The translations under genes were made by a program, and so were the position numbers. A DNA stretch of 64,000 nucleotides, from positions 310,001 through 374,000 of the forward strand of contig CADCSX010000003.1 of the NCBI GenBank assembly GCA_902805475.1, given 5' to 3'. Under the pieces are notes generated by a model. It searched no databases. It was not told where the DNA came from and saw nothing but the letters and a program-made list of their open reading frames with translations. The DNA comes from Entonaema liquescens (taxonomy: Eukaryota; Ascomycota; Sordariomycetes; Xylariales; Xylariaceae). Positions 47,113 to 58,389 of this stretch are shown in pieces; position 1 is the stretch's first letter; each line of letters starts with the position of its first letter.

Positions 47113-48222
47113 ATGTCGTCCCGATCGCGCAACCATCACAGTCGTTACGACGATCCCTATGTCTTCGACGACCCGTACCGCCATTCAAATTCTCCTATCA
47201 ACAATGCTGGCTACGAGTATATTGGTACTGAAGAAGCCTCCAACGCTTCTAAATCTCATCGCGGCCTATCCCCAGATCCCGAACCACGTCGACGACACAG
47301 CCCCTCCAGGAGACATCCTAGAACCACCAGCCTTCCTCGACATTCGAGACATGATAGAGAGCATACTCCACCACCGCGATCTGACCGACGCTCACCACCG
47401 CACAGAACTTCTCGACATGCTTCACCCACTCGCACCAGTAGGAAGGCATCTCGAAGTGAACACCATGAAGGCCGAGATTCCCCTCAGCGATCAGGCCTTA
47501 AGCGTACCAAGTCTCTAGGTCAGAAAGGTTTCAAATTTCTTAGCGAAGCGGCTGCATTATATGCTGCGACACAAGCTGGATCAGGCGGCCGAGGTCGCTC
47601 ACAGAGTCGCGATCGCTCTCGCCGTAGTTCCCATTACGATTCAGAATCAAGACACCGCCATCACCATCGACACCACTCTCCTACTCCCTCTCCATCGCCG
47701 CACAGGAGGCGCTCACGAGCATATAGCGATGCTCCCCCGCGCAGACATCGGAGACACAGATCCCCATCAGTGAGCGACGAGTCGGATTATGGACGCGATC
47801 GAGGGCGACGTCACCGGCGATCCCGAGCAAGCTCGTATACTCACAGCCCGTCACCGTCACCTCCGCGTCACCGGGGGCGGAAATCCAAATCGGTATCGTC
47901 GGACGTCAGGTCTTCCAAGGTCGCCAACGAAGCTGTCGCAGATAGGTGGCAGATGGCTGCTCGTGCCGCTCTCGAAGCCGGCGGCCTTACTGCCTTCAGA
48001 CTCCGTAAGGAACCAGGTAGCTGGACGGGAGAGAAAGGCGCCAAGATAGCCACGGCCGCTTTAGGCGCTGCAGCTATTGATGCATTCATCGACAAAGACC
48101 CAAGGCAAACAAAGTCGAACGGTGTCAAGGGTTTTGCTGAAAATACCATTAGCAGCATGATCGCATCGAAACTAATGGGTGTCAAAAGCCCAAGTAAACG
48201 CAGGGCCAGATCGAGATTCTAA
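47113..48222 (+). CDS. RS-rich protein with glycine/alanine C-terminal block (DUF3824-like)
   Basis: Single exon, 369 residues. It begins MSSRSRNHHSRYDDPYVFDD and contains dense Arg-Ser, Arg-His and Ser-Pro stretches (RRRHSPSRRHPR; HRRRSRAYSDAPPRRHRRHR), like SR-type splicing factors but with no RNA-recognition motif. A short ordered block, LGQKGFKFLSEAAALYAA, sits near residue 136. The last 110 residues are ordered: ADRWQMAARAALEAGGLTAFRLRKEPG and GAKIATAALGAAAIDAFIDKDP, with repeated small-residue helices that resemble the fungal DUF3824 pattern. Nuclear location is likely from the composition. Function unknown. Two other frames are also long through the biased composition, but only this one has the ordered ends. 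Confidence 0.75.
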   Translation: MSSRSRNHHSRYDDPYVFDDPYRHSNSPINNAGYEYIGTEEASNASKSHRGLSPDPEPRRRHSPSRRHPRTTSLPRHSRHDREHTPPPRSDRRSPPHRTSRHASPTRTSRKASRSEHHEGRDSPQRSGLKRTKSLGQKGFKFLSEAAALYAATQAGSGGRGRSQSRDRSRRSSHYDSESRHRHHHRHHSPTPSPSPHRRRSRAYSDAPPRRHRRHRSPSVSDESDYGRDRGRRHRRSRASSYTHSPSPSPPRHRGRKSKSVSSDVRSSKVANEAVADRWQMAARAALEAGGLTAFRLRKEPGSWTGEKGAKIATAALGAAAIDAFIDKDPRQTKSNGVKGFAENTISSMIASKLMGVKSPSKRRARSRF

Positions 48223-48481
48223 TATGTGATTGAATCGGACCATCTTCACCATCAGTGGATTTATCTTTACTACTGTACCAGTTTGATTAGGTCTATTTTC
48301 TTTGGATAGGTATTCGGTGTTATCAAGATAGGTTAGGAGTGAAGGGAATTATGGTATTATGAATGAGAGAAACTTAACGACGTTATGACGATACTCTTCT
48401 CAAAAGAATGCTTTAGAGGGATAGCATATAAGGTGTTTAGGGTTTGATCGATTCACTTAGTATGAGGCTATCTAAACTCAT

Positions 48482-50170
48482 TTATTTGAATAGAGAATTA
48501 TAAATATCCCTTCCCAACTGTTCATCCAGCACCGCGATCCACATAAACGACCTCAACAAGTCCTGCATTTCCCTCCACGTCTTAACCTGGCATCTACCGG
48601 CATGCTCTTGTATGCGGTCTTTCAGCCATATTTCGTCTGACACGTTGAAAATCGAGATGGCTCCAATCGGCAACAGCCAGAGCATGAGCGGAGAGGAAAC
48701 CCCCTCACAACGCTCGATGCTAAGAATGCAGGATTTATATGCAGCGGTGAAATAACAGTAGTGTGGCTTCATGTCTTGCCATTGTAAGAAAATGTGATGG
48801 CAAAAAGCCAATAGGCCTTGTCGTACAGCTTCATTGATCGAGCTAATTGAGAAGCGCATACGGAGCAAGTGGTATGTCACCGCAGTCATTGTTTCATAGA
48901 TGATATTCGGGCGTATTGCCCGTCGAGTTTGGACTCCAAGATCAATGAACGAGCAGAATTTCTTCAAGACACTCCAAGCCGTTGCTAAGTTATGGTTGTT
49001 AATTTGAACTTGGTTTATATCATCTGATGATAACGTCTCATCAACAGAAGCGGGTAGCAATTTTTTGGGATATTGTGCCACCGGTTCTGAAGGCTGGTCA
49101 AAGAACACAGGGTATGATCCACCGAGCAGTGAGATCTCCAAGTCACACCTGTGAAGCATTAATGATCAGTAGTCATTACTGCAGACCTTTGCATTCACCT
49201 ACCTTATCATCTCCAATAGTAACGATTTACCCTCGAATACGTCCAGTCCTCCCCTTAAGTCGACCATTTTGCGAAGGCCTTCCATATGCTTCTTGGAGGT
49301 CTCATAATCCCCATCGAATCGCGCAATACTCGCTAGTTTCAATACGACGTCCATTGTAGAGTCTGAAACCTTGGTGTCGTCGTCATCCCCTAAGAGCCTC
49401 TCACGAAGAAGCTTTAGTCCCGCCTGGAAGTGTAATATAGCTATCGGGTTAAAGCTATCCTGACGGCGCAGAACCCTGTCGATGAAACCCTGCATCGCAA
49501 ATGCCATTATATGGAGAGCAGCGGCATCTCGCCCGAATGGAGAGTTCCATCCTTCATTGTCCCCTTCAAAGCCAATCGCTGCTCGTAGGGGAAAGGTAAC
49601 TCGCCTTGCTACCGTGGTAACTAAGTTTCGATACGGTTAGTCAATATATATGTAAAATTGCCTTGGTTGAAACCCTTTTGCCATGTTAAAAAGAGTCAAT
49701 GAATCCGTATTCTCGGGAAAGTGGACGAAATAGATGTTTAACCCGGTTCGACCAGGAACTAATGGGGTATAAACCTCGACGACTTTTTCTAGTTTCAGCG
49801 GCCCCGACGCAGCGCGGATAACGTCGTTCATCTTACTGGTCGATTGCTCTTTTACAGTAGTACGAACCACTTTCCGCGTCTTCCCTCGTCTTGCATGGCT
49901 TCTGATTAGCTTCCTAGCAGTTGGATCGGCTTTCTCAATACCCGACGATATTATAAATGGCATCCTAGTCAATGGGACAGGATCCTTTCTGGATCTATCC
50001 TGATCTGCCATCTTGACCAGCCTTGGCATTTCTGGTTGTTTACCAAACGTGATAAAACCATGATTAATATCAGTTAGGAGTTGACACGAACTGTTTAACA
50101 CCAAGAGACGTTGCTTACTGATCCTACGACCAACATCATTTCTAATGCCAAGACCTGTTTTGCTTGCCAT
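48482..50170 (-). CDS. fungal transcription-factor-like protein without zinc cluster
   Basis: Three exons on the minus strand, 50170-49674, 49604-49203 and 49148-48482, give 521 residues. The N-terminal third is basic (RKLIRSHARRGKTRKVVRTTV), a likely nuclear signal. GLNIYFVHFPENTDSLTLFNMAKG leads into FPLRAAIGFEG and an all-helical region with DVVLKLASIARFDGDYETSKKHMEGLRKMVDLRGGL, which is the characteristic core of fungal TF-domain/DUF3468 proteins. No Zn2Cys6 motif is visible upstream in frame, so it may be a partner factor or may have lost its DNA-binding domain. The first junction (49673-49605) uses a GTTTCA donor and is less sure. It is divergent from a short-chain reductase 199 bp away and could regulate it. 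Confidence 0.78.
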
Positions 50171-50369
50171 CGCGGCGAATGATTGACAGGGGTGGGAACG
50201 TTACGACTCGCATTCGTAGAGCGCTCATGAGCCTGCGGACATTAGACGGTTTTATAGAAGTCTACAAGTATTCTCTCACTTATTTCTATAAATGCATCAA
50301 GAATCTCCTTCGAAACCATGGAGTCTACGCTTCACAACTCTCTGTTAACTCAATCGTATTACCCATCCA
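50171..50369. promoter_or_regulatory. short divergent promoter of TF-like gene and SDR gene
   Basis: Only 199 bp separate the two start codons, so the two promoters must overlap. No distinct motif could be named. Confidence 0.45.
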
Positions 50370-51261
50370 ATGGCTCTTTTACGGAAATCTGTCTTGATCA
50401 CCGGCTGCTCTGCCGGAGGAATCGGCGCAGCGCTGGCTGAGGTCTTCCACGAAAAGGGGTATCATGTGTTTGCAACCGCACGAAACCCATAAAAACTCCC
50501 GCCTACTCTCTCTCATGCAGAAAACGTCACAAGTCTCAGTCTTGACGTACTATCATCGGAGTCGATTGTCGCCGCTGTAGAGAGTGTTAAAAAGAAGACT
50601 GGCGGTAGACTCGATGTCCTCATCAATAATAGTGGTGCGGGTATGTCTTTACCGGCTCTAGATACATCCATCGAAAATGGCAAAAGGTTGTTTGACCTCA
50701 ACTTTTGGGCACCGTTCGCTATGCTTCAAGCTTTCGCCCCTCTCCTAATTGAGGCTAAGGGATGCATTGTGAGCAACTCCTCTGCGAGCGCATATTCCCC
50801 AATGGCGCTCAACAGTAAGCCTTCGATTAAAAGCATCTTCTGGGTCAATGTTAGCTAACAAGCAAGGCGTCTATAATGGTTCGAAAGCTGCTCTTGCCAC
50901 GGCCAGCGAGACATGGCGTCATGAACTCCGGCCCCTTGGAGTCCGGACTATCACTCTCATTACCTGTGCTGTCAAGACTGAGTTCTTTACCAAACCCCAA
51001 CAGGACGAACTACCGACCTCCTCAAAATACTATGATATCCGAGACTTCATCTATGATATGCGCGACGGTCGGCTTCAAGCTGGTGCTATCAGCTCGAGGC
51101 AGTATGCAATTAAAGTTGTCAAAGATATTGAAAAGGGCTCGGCTGGAATTGTCTGGGTCGGTACACACGCCCTAGGTACTATTTCGGCTGTTGTGCTGGC
51201 TACTACCACAGTCGCTGTTTCTGAGTTTTATATCAGCCCCAAGTCCTTGATAATTGTCTAA
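50370..51261 (+). pseudogene. short-chain dehydrogenase/reductase (AYR1/17-beta-HSD-like) with in-frame stop
   Basis: Two blocks, 50370-50814 and 50867-51261, joined across a 52-nt intron, would encode 279 residues. SDR motifs are present: TGCSAGGIGAALAEVF (nucleotide binding), INNSGAG, VSNSSASAYSP and, after the junction, VYNGSKAALATASETW with the YxxxK pair. RHELRPLGVRTITL and a hydrophobic C-terminal segment suit the AYR1 class, which reduces 1-acyl-dihydroxyacetone phosphate or steroid-like substrates at lipid droplets or ER. At codon 41 (50490-50492) a TAA interrupts the frame between RNP and KLP, where relatives have an ordinary codon. No intron with usable sites spans it and both sides stay in one frame. 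It is thus a recent loss, a sequencing error or a readthrough case. All else is intact. Confidence 0.8.
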
Positions 51262-51786
51262 TTAAAACTGTAGGATATGGTAGTGGAGGGCGTTATTCCT
51301 ATTTCCGGCGAGATGGCCAAAGCTGAGCGGAAGAAGAAAGCCTGAGTGAAGATGAGCTGTGTCTATAGGACTACCTACCTACCTAACATAGATAACTAGT
51401 CCTCCAATATGGAAGGGGGGGGAGGGGGTTAATTTACGGGTTGTGATGCTTCTAATGCGTTCGTTGTGTGAGAGATGTATAACTAGTTAGCCCAGTCCCT
51501 CTTTCTGGATTTGCTTTCGTTTTGTTGAAACGTGTGGTCACTAGCACTTAAGACATGATGGAACATTCGTGGAAGTCGCTCAATAATGCCTCTATGAATG
51601 GGGGATCTAACTATTGAAGGTGTTCACCAAGCTCTCAGCCTAGCATCACATAAAACTAAATAAGATACAGATATTCTTCTAAATGTAAACGAGTGTCTTC
51701 GATCATATAGTAACTAGTCTAAGCAGAGCTGTACCGTTGTGATAATGTACGTAAAGGGGTGAAGGTGGCCAACCGTCAACGTTTAC
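51262..51786. other. convergent spacer
   Basis: About 0.5 kb between convergent genes, including a G-rich run near 51414-51428. No gene seen. Confidence 0.5.
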
Positions 51787-52508
51787 CTATAGTAATGATT
51801 CCACATCCACATCGACGATCGGGAAGCCCTGGTAGCATGAATCGTTGCAAGCGTAGAACTCCGGCACCCATATGGCGTCTAGATGATGGATACTAATTTG
51901 TCTGGGGTGCAAAGGCGAGCTCATGACGGACCTAAAATTCTTCGGTCCAAATTGCACCGACTTAAAGACTTTCTCCCGTTCATCCGTGTCGGCATACTCG
52001 TGACGTAGGCCGAGGATATGGCCAATCTCATGAAGGAAAACGTTGGTCATGAAGTCAACAATGCCTGTCTCAAAGGACTTTTCGTGTACACGAAGCACGC
52101 GACAGTCAGGCGGAAAGTTGGAGAGGAAGGCGGTAGCGTAACTCCCACCACTATTGCATGCTGCTTCCGGGCAATAGGCAACTCGGAAAGTGACTGGCAT
52201 GTTGTCCTCTACCCGTTTGAAAATAATGTATTGAGACATTATCAAGCTCTACATACTTGCTGCTCGATCGAATACTTCAGCGGTAATCCTGTAATTGTGG
52301 TCACATAGGAAGCTTCGTTCGTCCATGTTATACAGCAGTACCGAGCCTTTCCTCCACCGCCGTATCTTGTTAATATACCCAACATTGAGAGAGACGATGC
52401 CACTTCTGAAAATATCTATATCTATTCTACGGTTAGACTTCTGGGAAGATTTGCCCAAAGTTAATCATAGAGACGAGAGGGCTACTAACCAGCCATACCA
52501 CCTTCCAT
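51787..52508 (-). CDS. small zincin metallopeptidase (HEXXHXXGXXH)
   Basis: Read on the minus strand as 52508-52490, 52421-52257 and 52208-51787, giving 201 residues. The active site FLHEIGHILGLRHE is a complete metzincin zinc motif with three histidines. Upstream, YINKIRRWRKGSVLLYNMDE and AEVFDRAAKDNMPVTFRV match the first strands of matrixin/astacin-like catalytic domains, and SVMSSPLHPRQIS downstream supplies the Met-turn. Cysteines flank the domain. No propeptide or signal peptide was found, so the 5' end may be incomplete: the exon ending at 52490 is open to 52521, and a plausible block at about 52614-52690 could belong to it, but phases did not close. Catalytic function looks intact; substrate is unknown. 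Confidence 0.7.
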
Positions 52509-54370
52509 GTCGAAGTGGTACCTAGGACATAAAAGATAGGTGATTATGTATACATATACGTAGTATGTATAAGTAAAGGGTTTCTATCTGAATATATTAC
52601 TTGAATTAAAATTATTGATGCGGACTCCGAATCCAACACTGTGGTTCGTCTCAATCACTTCGTTGATACCAAAAGGACACGGAAGGAAGTGGAAAAATGG
52701 AATAGGACATGAACAAGTATTTATCTTCAGTAGCAAAGGAGAGGGTACTCGACGAGAGGAAAAGCATGAAACAAATGTCTATGAAGGCTTGGCAAATAGT
52801 ACTGCGCACCCAGTAGTGGCGGATTCAGTGTGAAAGGTACTGTGCGGTATTAGTTAGGTTATAGGTACCCAGCGGCTAGATGGCTGTTGACCTAATATAT
52901 AGGGTTGACGTAGTATCAGTGGAATGGAGCATCCAGGAACACTTTGCGTTGAATTCAAAAATGGCAATTTTAACTAGCCAAATCACTTACCTAACCCTGC
53001 ATATCCGATCTTACATTAGGTCGGTGACCTTGTATGCAAGTAAGGTGCTCTCAAGGATTTTCAAACTGGCTATCCGTGACTAGGGGCGCCTATATAATCT
53101 GTAACATGCATACATGCACCTCCGGGAATCTGGATGTTGCACCAGCGCTTATATGAAAAGCAAAAAAATCCCCCCTCTCCAAAAGGACGTTCAGTATCTG
53201 AGCCTTTGCCGTCCATACTTTGAATATCCCTTGTCCCGGAATATGCAAGCCACATAACTAAGCCCATCCTAGCATCTACAGATTCATCACTATAGTCGCA
53301 TATAACTCGGATGAGCCGCACGGAACTATCACACAACCCTTAGGACTCGGACTGTCAGGGGTCAAAAGGGAGCTAGGCAGGATTAGGCCTAGATCTACAG
53401 TACGTGATATATAATATATAAAGGGCGCTGTGCGCTCTCGCTACTAGTTAGAAACGTCAAGCGTTAATAGATCTCCATTGCCTACTACCTACTATCTAGC
53501 AGCCATGCTGCTGTTACTAGTAGTCACTCTACGTATGACCTCACTCACGGGCTCACTTCTGACACGGACATTATTGTCGCTCCATACTGACCTAATTATT
53601 CGTGGACTTCAACGTAACCCATAGAGAGATAAATCCAGATAGAAGTAGTTTCGGTAGTAACGAACTTCCTCAAGATGTCAAGATGTCAAGATAGGTTTCA
53701 GAATGGTAGAAGAAACGTAAGCCGCGTACATACAAAGCGCCGATATATATGATTCCTAGACATGAACTACGGGAGTTATTTACATTCATTGTGAAACACA
53801 TGTGTTTGTTTTCACCTGGTTGCGAATGGCTTAGAAATCCAATGGAGACTCTTTCCTGGAAAATGGAATATATCATCTACGGAGTCGCTTTCTGGATATT
53901 TACTAACGTCCTGGGAGTGTAGGTAGGTATAGAAACACTTTAAAGGCGTATCTGTATCGATGCCATGGAATATTTCACCGATGCTGGTTGTGTTATGGAG
54001 TGTGGTATGGATATTCGCCTAGACAGAAGACTATGAGTAAGAGCGGATTGAGGATGGAACTATTGACCACCTCTCCCTGGCAGATAAGGTCGTGCAAAGT
54101 TGGAGCCTATTCCCTTCATCACCTCTACCATGCACTGTCATCCCATAGGTATGCGCAGACAGGGTTCCTCGCCGGGGCTGCTCTGGGAGTTCAACCACAA
54201 CAGAACATCATCGAACACCCTGTCCCTGCAGCAAAAGAAAATGGTATAAATACTGATAGCCATAGATCTAGCGCTAGTGTTAGTTGTAAATATATGGGGT
54301 ACGTAAAGGCTTAACGTGTAGCCCCTCGGCCACTTTCCCTTGATTTATTATCCTCCAAATGAACTACTAA
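52509..54370. other. AT-rich spacer, possibly with an unmodelled 5' exon of the zincin
   Basis: About 1.9 kb. The minus strand at about 52614-52690 encodes a protein-like stretch (NEVIETNHSVGFGVRINNFN) that may be an upstream exon of the zincin. Frames at 53070-53336, 53670-53876 and 53988-54314 match no family. No RNA gene seen. Confidence 0.4.
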
Positions 54371-54820
54371 TCAGTATCTAGAACCAGTCTGAGTAGTGAT
54401 AATGATGCAAAATGCTCCCCAATTGGGGACAAGTCTCCTCGTGAAAACAAAATAGATTGCCCCGTATGTCGCAACGCAATTACACGGAGCAATATGGCGA
54501 GACACAAGAGAACTACAGCTTGTCAAAATCGAAATAATCAGTATATTGAAAGCACACTAGCTTTTCTGGATGGTCGGATCGCATAAAAGCTGGATCGGGA
54601 TGATGGGGATGTAGAAAGACAACGTGGTCATCTCTCGCTCAAAAATAAGAGGCTAGAGGAGCAGGACATGAAGAAAACTGAAGAGGAGCTAGAGAGAAGG
54701 AAGGAAAGACTTCTTGAAGATCAACGGCGCTGTCAAATTGTAGAAGAAGAAGCAATGAAGGAAAGGGCCACAAATAACAGAATCTCAACAATCATTGAGG
54801 GGTTGAGTGGTGCTAGATAA
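54371..54820 (+). pseudogene. zinc-finger plus coiled-coil ORF with one internal stop
   Basis: A 150-codon frame, ending at TAA 54818-54820, is broken only by a TAA at 54584-54586. The first part contains CPVCRNAITRSNMARHKRTTAC, a CX2CX9HX5C zinc-finger-like motif. The second part is a charged coiled coil (KKTEEELERRKERLLEDQRR). A branch-and-acceptor-like CTACTAATCAG just upstream suggests that this is a 3' exon whose earlier exon is not identified. Both halves keep one frame, so the stop looks like a single substitution, for example CAA to TAA. The family is not recognised; small C2H2-type finger plus coiled-coil proteins are common in mobile or expanded fungal families. Confidence 0.55.
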
Positions 54821-56873
54821 GTAATAATTTTATTCCTTTGGCGAATATTGCGCCGTTTTATAATCTAGAGGTTCTTATACGAGGGAGCTAGATCTTCACA
54901 AATCTGGAACAGCTTTCTCCATGCTAAATGTGATCCTGAAGAATCCTAATATACCACAACAGTACAAGGTCGGCAATTGTGTTGGTGTCTAGGGGAAAAG
55001 GGGACTCTTCGTATGATTCTAAAGGCTCGCCACCGTGTTACGGGCAACTCAGAGCATTAAATAATATTTGAAAGTGCACCGGAGAGATAGCTGTAGGCTA
55101 CCCCGCGGAGTTTCAATAAATCATTGTTGCCTGGGAGATTTACAAGAACCGAACTAGGCCTTATAATTGTAAAAAACGGAACGAAATTTCGAAGCACATC
55201 AAGCGGATGCCCCCAGTTTGTACCTTGCGTATTTTCCGAGTCGTAGTAAAGACCTGATCAACCTTCATCTACACTTAGTTTATACCTTGCGTACTCTCTG
55301 AGACGTAGGTTAGAGGCCTGATCACCCTTGATGATATCTACCGGGATGACAAAAATGCAACGACATTTTGGTACTGGGTTCTACGACTGCCCACGACTCA
55401 GATGGGATTAAGTGCTTCGTTCCGTCAGCTTCTGAGTCAAGTATTTTTTTGCAATTCGTAACAACTAAACATTTTATTGCAAGTCTCATACAATAGTGGT
55501 AGTGTGTGTAAGTGGTTCTGGGACGTGATGGCGCGGGTCTGGACACAGGCTCGACACGAGGTACATGTCCTAGATTTGCTTGCGATTCGGTTATTTGGCG
55601 CAGTGGTAAAGGCTGCAAATAGATATTTTGAAGGTTTGGAATTCAACTGTACTTGGGTTCAACTTTCCCTCCTTTTTTTTTTTCCTTTTTTTATTCTACT
55701 CCTACCAACTGGGTTTCTACTATGTACCTACGTACCTAACACATTGCGATGCGACCCTTTGTTAATAAATCAGTACTTCACAACTTATTTCATAGTAGTG
55801 ACTATTTGCAAGTATTAGCAATCTTAATATCGTTTCGTAGGGTCCTCAGGATATTCAAGGTTCCGATTAAACGTTACGTTAGAAATGAACATGGTATTTA
55901 AATGGAAATCTTATCAGATCTTAAGTTGAAGATGTTTTGGCTCTATGTTGGCTTGGTGGGGGTACGTACTTTGGTACGGAGTTCCACTAAATTTAGGTAG
56001 GTACTTGGGTACCTGTATTCTGATTAAGCCTTTATTTTGACCAATCGGCAGACGTCTCCACTACATTTCAACCACCGACCAACTTCGAGGCTGAGAAGCT
56101 CCTTAAACTTTCATCACTGTCCCTTTGAGTTTGACTTTGACAATTCATAGTTCGAGAATTGATGTAGCCTTGTTTACTTCACATCCCCTTCGATTTCATC
56201 AACGTATCTTCTGCTTAATACCACATAAACATAGTGAGTAATCCTTTTTCTCCCAACGCTAAATTGTCGTCGAACGTATATCTAATTGGCTCTAAGCCAG
56301 CCACTGGTGGTTGATTGTGGGGTTGCGACCTCGTTATCGAGATCGATCTGTTGCCTGGCGCATTGTGCGCGTCGTAGGGTACTCTTTAGTTTTCATACCG
56401 GCTCCTACATCGTCAAAGATTGTACTCAGGGCATTAACAAAATACGTATTGGGGATTCAAGAACTAGCCACGTCGGAGTCGCTCTTAGCCAGTGGATTGA
56501 GGCTCTAATTTGCCCAAAGGTCACACCGCATCTCATCGTCGAAAGGAAAGAGGTGTTCTTTTATTAAGCAAGGCGAAGGCCACAAGTGCTTCCTATTTTC
56601 CTAGTCTTCTGTTTCTCAGAAAAGATATATAAGGAGTCATATTTCCTTCTAAATTACACCCCCTTCCTTCTTCGTGTTGCATTGTTGCCCCCCATCAACC
56701 AATCTCCCCACTAACCCGCCAAGGCGTTCTGGTCTTAAAACCACCAGCAACACACCAGTCCTTTATTACCTCCCTGGCCGGTTTACGCGTTTATATCGTC
56801 CGCGATCAGCAATCCTGGGCCGACAGGGTCTACCTTGTAATTCCATTTACCACCGTTGCACCCATCAACCACC
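54821..56873. other. AT-rich spacer with a tandem duplication and a Pol III-like segment
   Basis: About 2 kb. It holds a diverged tandem duplication at 55214-55329, A-box and B-box-like sequences at 55596-55606 and 55656-55665 followed by T runs, GGTACCTA-type clusters at 55721-55740 and 55995-56013, and the TAF6 promoter and leader. No protein gene could be supported. Confidence 0.5.
55214..55329 (+). repeat. diverged direct repeat, two copies of about 52 bp
   Basis: Copy one at about 55214-55265 and copy two at about 55276-55329 share AGTTT(G/A)TACCTTGCGTA and end with the common block CCTGATCA. They differ mainly by transitions (G/A and C/T), as expected from old duplication or repeat-induced mutation. 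Confidence 0.75.
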
Positions 56874-58389
56874 ATGTCTGCAAATAGAGATGCCCGTGGT
56901 GCTGCTCAAGATGCCTCAAGCAAAGGACCCGCCCAAGAGCAAAGACTTCTTTGGAATCAAGAGAGCGTTCGGGATGTCGCGGAATCGGTTGGTATTCTTA
57001 AACTAAGCGATGAAGGGTTACGCACTCTTTCTCAGGACGTCGAGTATCGGGTCGGCCAAGTCATCGTCGAGGCGCTCCGATTTATGCGGCTTGCAAAGCG
57101 TACAACATTAACCGTTCAAGATGTCTCGCAGGCGTTAAGAGTTCTCGATGTTGAGCCATTGTATGGCTATGACTCTACACGAGCACTTAGGTACGGCGAG
57201 GCTAGTTTGGGTCCTCAAGCTCTATTCTACGTCGAAGATGAAGAAGTTGACTTTGAGAAATTGATTAATGCTCCACTACCTAAGATTCCTAGAGACACAA
57301 CTTTTACTAGTAAGTCCGCCTGACGCTAGACAATGTCACTAGCACTTCATGAAGACGATAAATACTAACTACGTATCTACAGAGCATTGGCTGGCCGTCG
57401 AGGGTGTGCAGCCTAACTCATTAGAAAACCCTACGACAGCAGAGTCGCGAGCGCAAGATCTTTTGTCTAAGGGACCCGGAGCTAACCCTGCACTTGCGGC
57501 TCTTTCCGGTCAGGACAACCCCAACTTTAAACCTTCTGTTAAGCACATCTTGTCCCAAGAGCTCGTCTTGTACTTTGAGAAGATTCAATCCGCTCTGATG
57601 GATGATAGCCCGGATATTGAAGTGCAGCGATTGCGTGAAGCTGCGTTAGAGTCTGTGGCTTCCGAACCAAGCATCCACCAGCTTGTTCCCTACTTCGTCA
57701 ACTTTATCTCCACCCAAGTCACACATCATCTAGATGATATCTTCGTCCTACGACAGATGATGGAACTTACTAATGCCCTAATCGATAACGACCACCTTTT
57801 CCTGTCGCCATATGCTAGCCCTCTGTGCGCGCCGGTGCTCACATGCATACTGGGTCGTAAGATAGGCTCTGAAAATGGCGTGGATGCGCTCAAGGAGCAG
57901 TATAGCCTTAGAGAGTTTGCAGCTACGCTGGTCGGACAACTTGCTCGAAAATATTCCGAGACGAATAAGATGCTTCGTCCAAAGCTCGTCCGCACGTGTC
58001 TCAAGAACTTCCTTAATCCATCACTTCCACCGTCTGTGTGGTATGGTGCAGTATGCGGCCTCGGTGCCGCGGGTGGTGCCGATGTTGTTAAGGTTTTATT
58101 ACTACGAAACCTCAAAGAATTCGAGACATCGATGCTTATCCCTCTACGACAAAAGAACGAACAGATCCCTAGTGCAGAGTTTGAAGCCCTAGTCGGTGTC
58201 ATCGTTAAGGTCATCCAGCTCCTAGCGGAAGATGATTTGCCTATTGCGAATGGCATGAATGGATTTTCTAGCGAGAACGAGGCTACCCAGATCAAGGCAT
58301 TTGTGGGTGACATCATCGGCGAGCGCATCGCCGCCCTGGGTGATCACAAGCTGAATCAAGCAATCTTGGACGCACGCGACTTCCAATAG
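56874..58389 (+). CDS. TAF6: transcription initiation factor TFIID/SAGA subunit TAF6
   Basis: A core subunit shared by TFIID and SAGA, where its histone fold pairs with TAF9. Two exons, 56874-57309 and 57383-58389, joined across a 73-nt intron, give 480 residues. The histone fold covers about residues 28-95: QESVRDVAESVGILKLSDEGLR, DVEYRVGQVIVEALRFMR and TLTVQDVSQALRVLDVEPLYG. The HEAT-repeat TAF6C domain follows the junction: HWLAVEGVQPN, LSQELVLYFEKIQ, LVPYFVNFISTQVTHHL, LRQMMELTNALIDND and PSVWYGAVCGLGAAGG. It ends with LNQAILDARDFQ. The ATG at 56874 (CACCATGTC) is preferred over an in-frame ATG 18 bases upstream. Length and domain order match the family; no oddities. Confidence 0.95.

Noticed and set aside
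46967..47518. 183-codon ORF overlapping the start of the RS-rich gene
   Set aside because: It is an alternate frame of the biased RS coding sequence; the gene from 47113 has ordered ends and full length.
53988..54314. 108-codon ORF upstream of the zinc-finger remnant
   Set aside because: Could be an earlier exon, but no donor in the right phase leads to the 54371 frame and the protein has no domain.
55590..55670. tRNA gene
   Set aside because: A- and B-box-like words exist, but the T-arm and acceptor stems do not pair.
57726..58328. 200-codon minus-strand ORF inside TAF6
   Set aside because: Antisense shadow of a well-supported exon; no recognisable motif.
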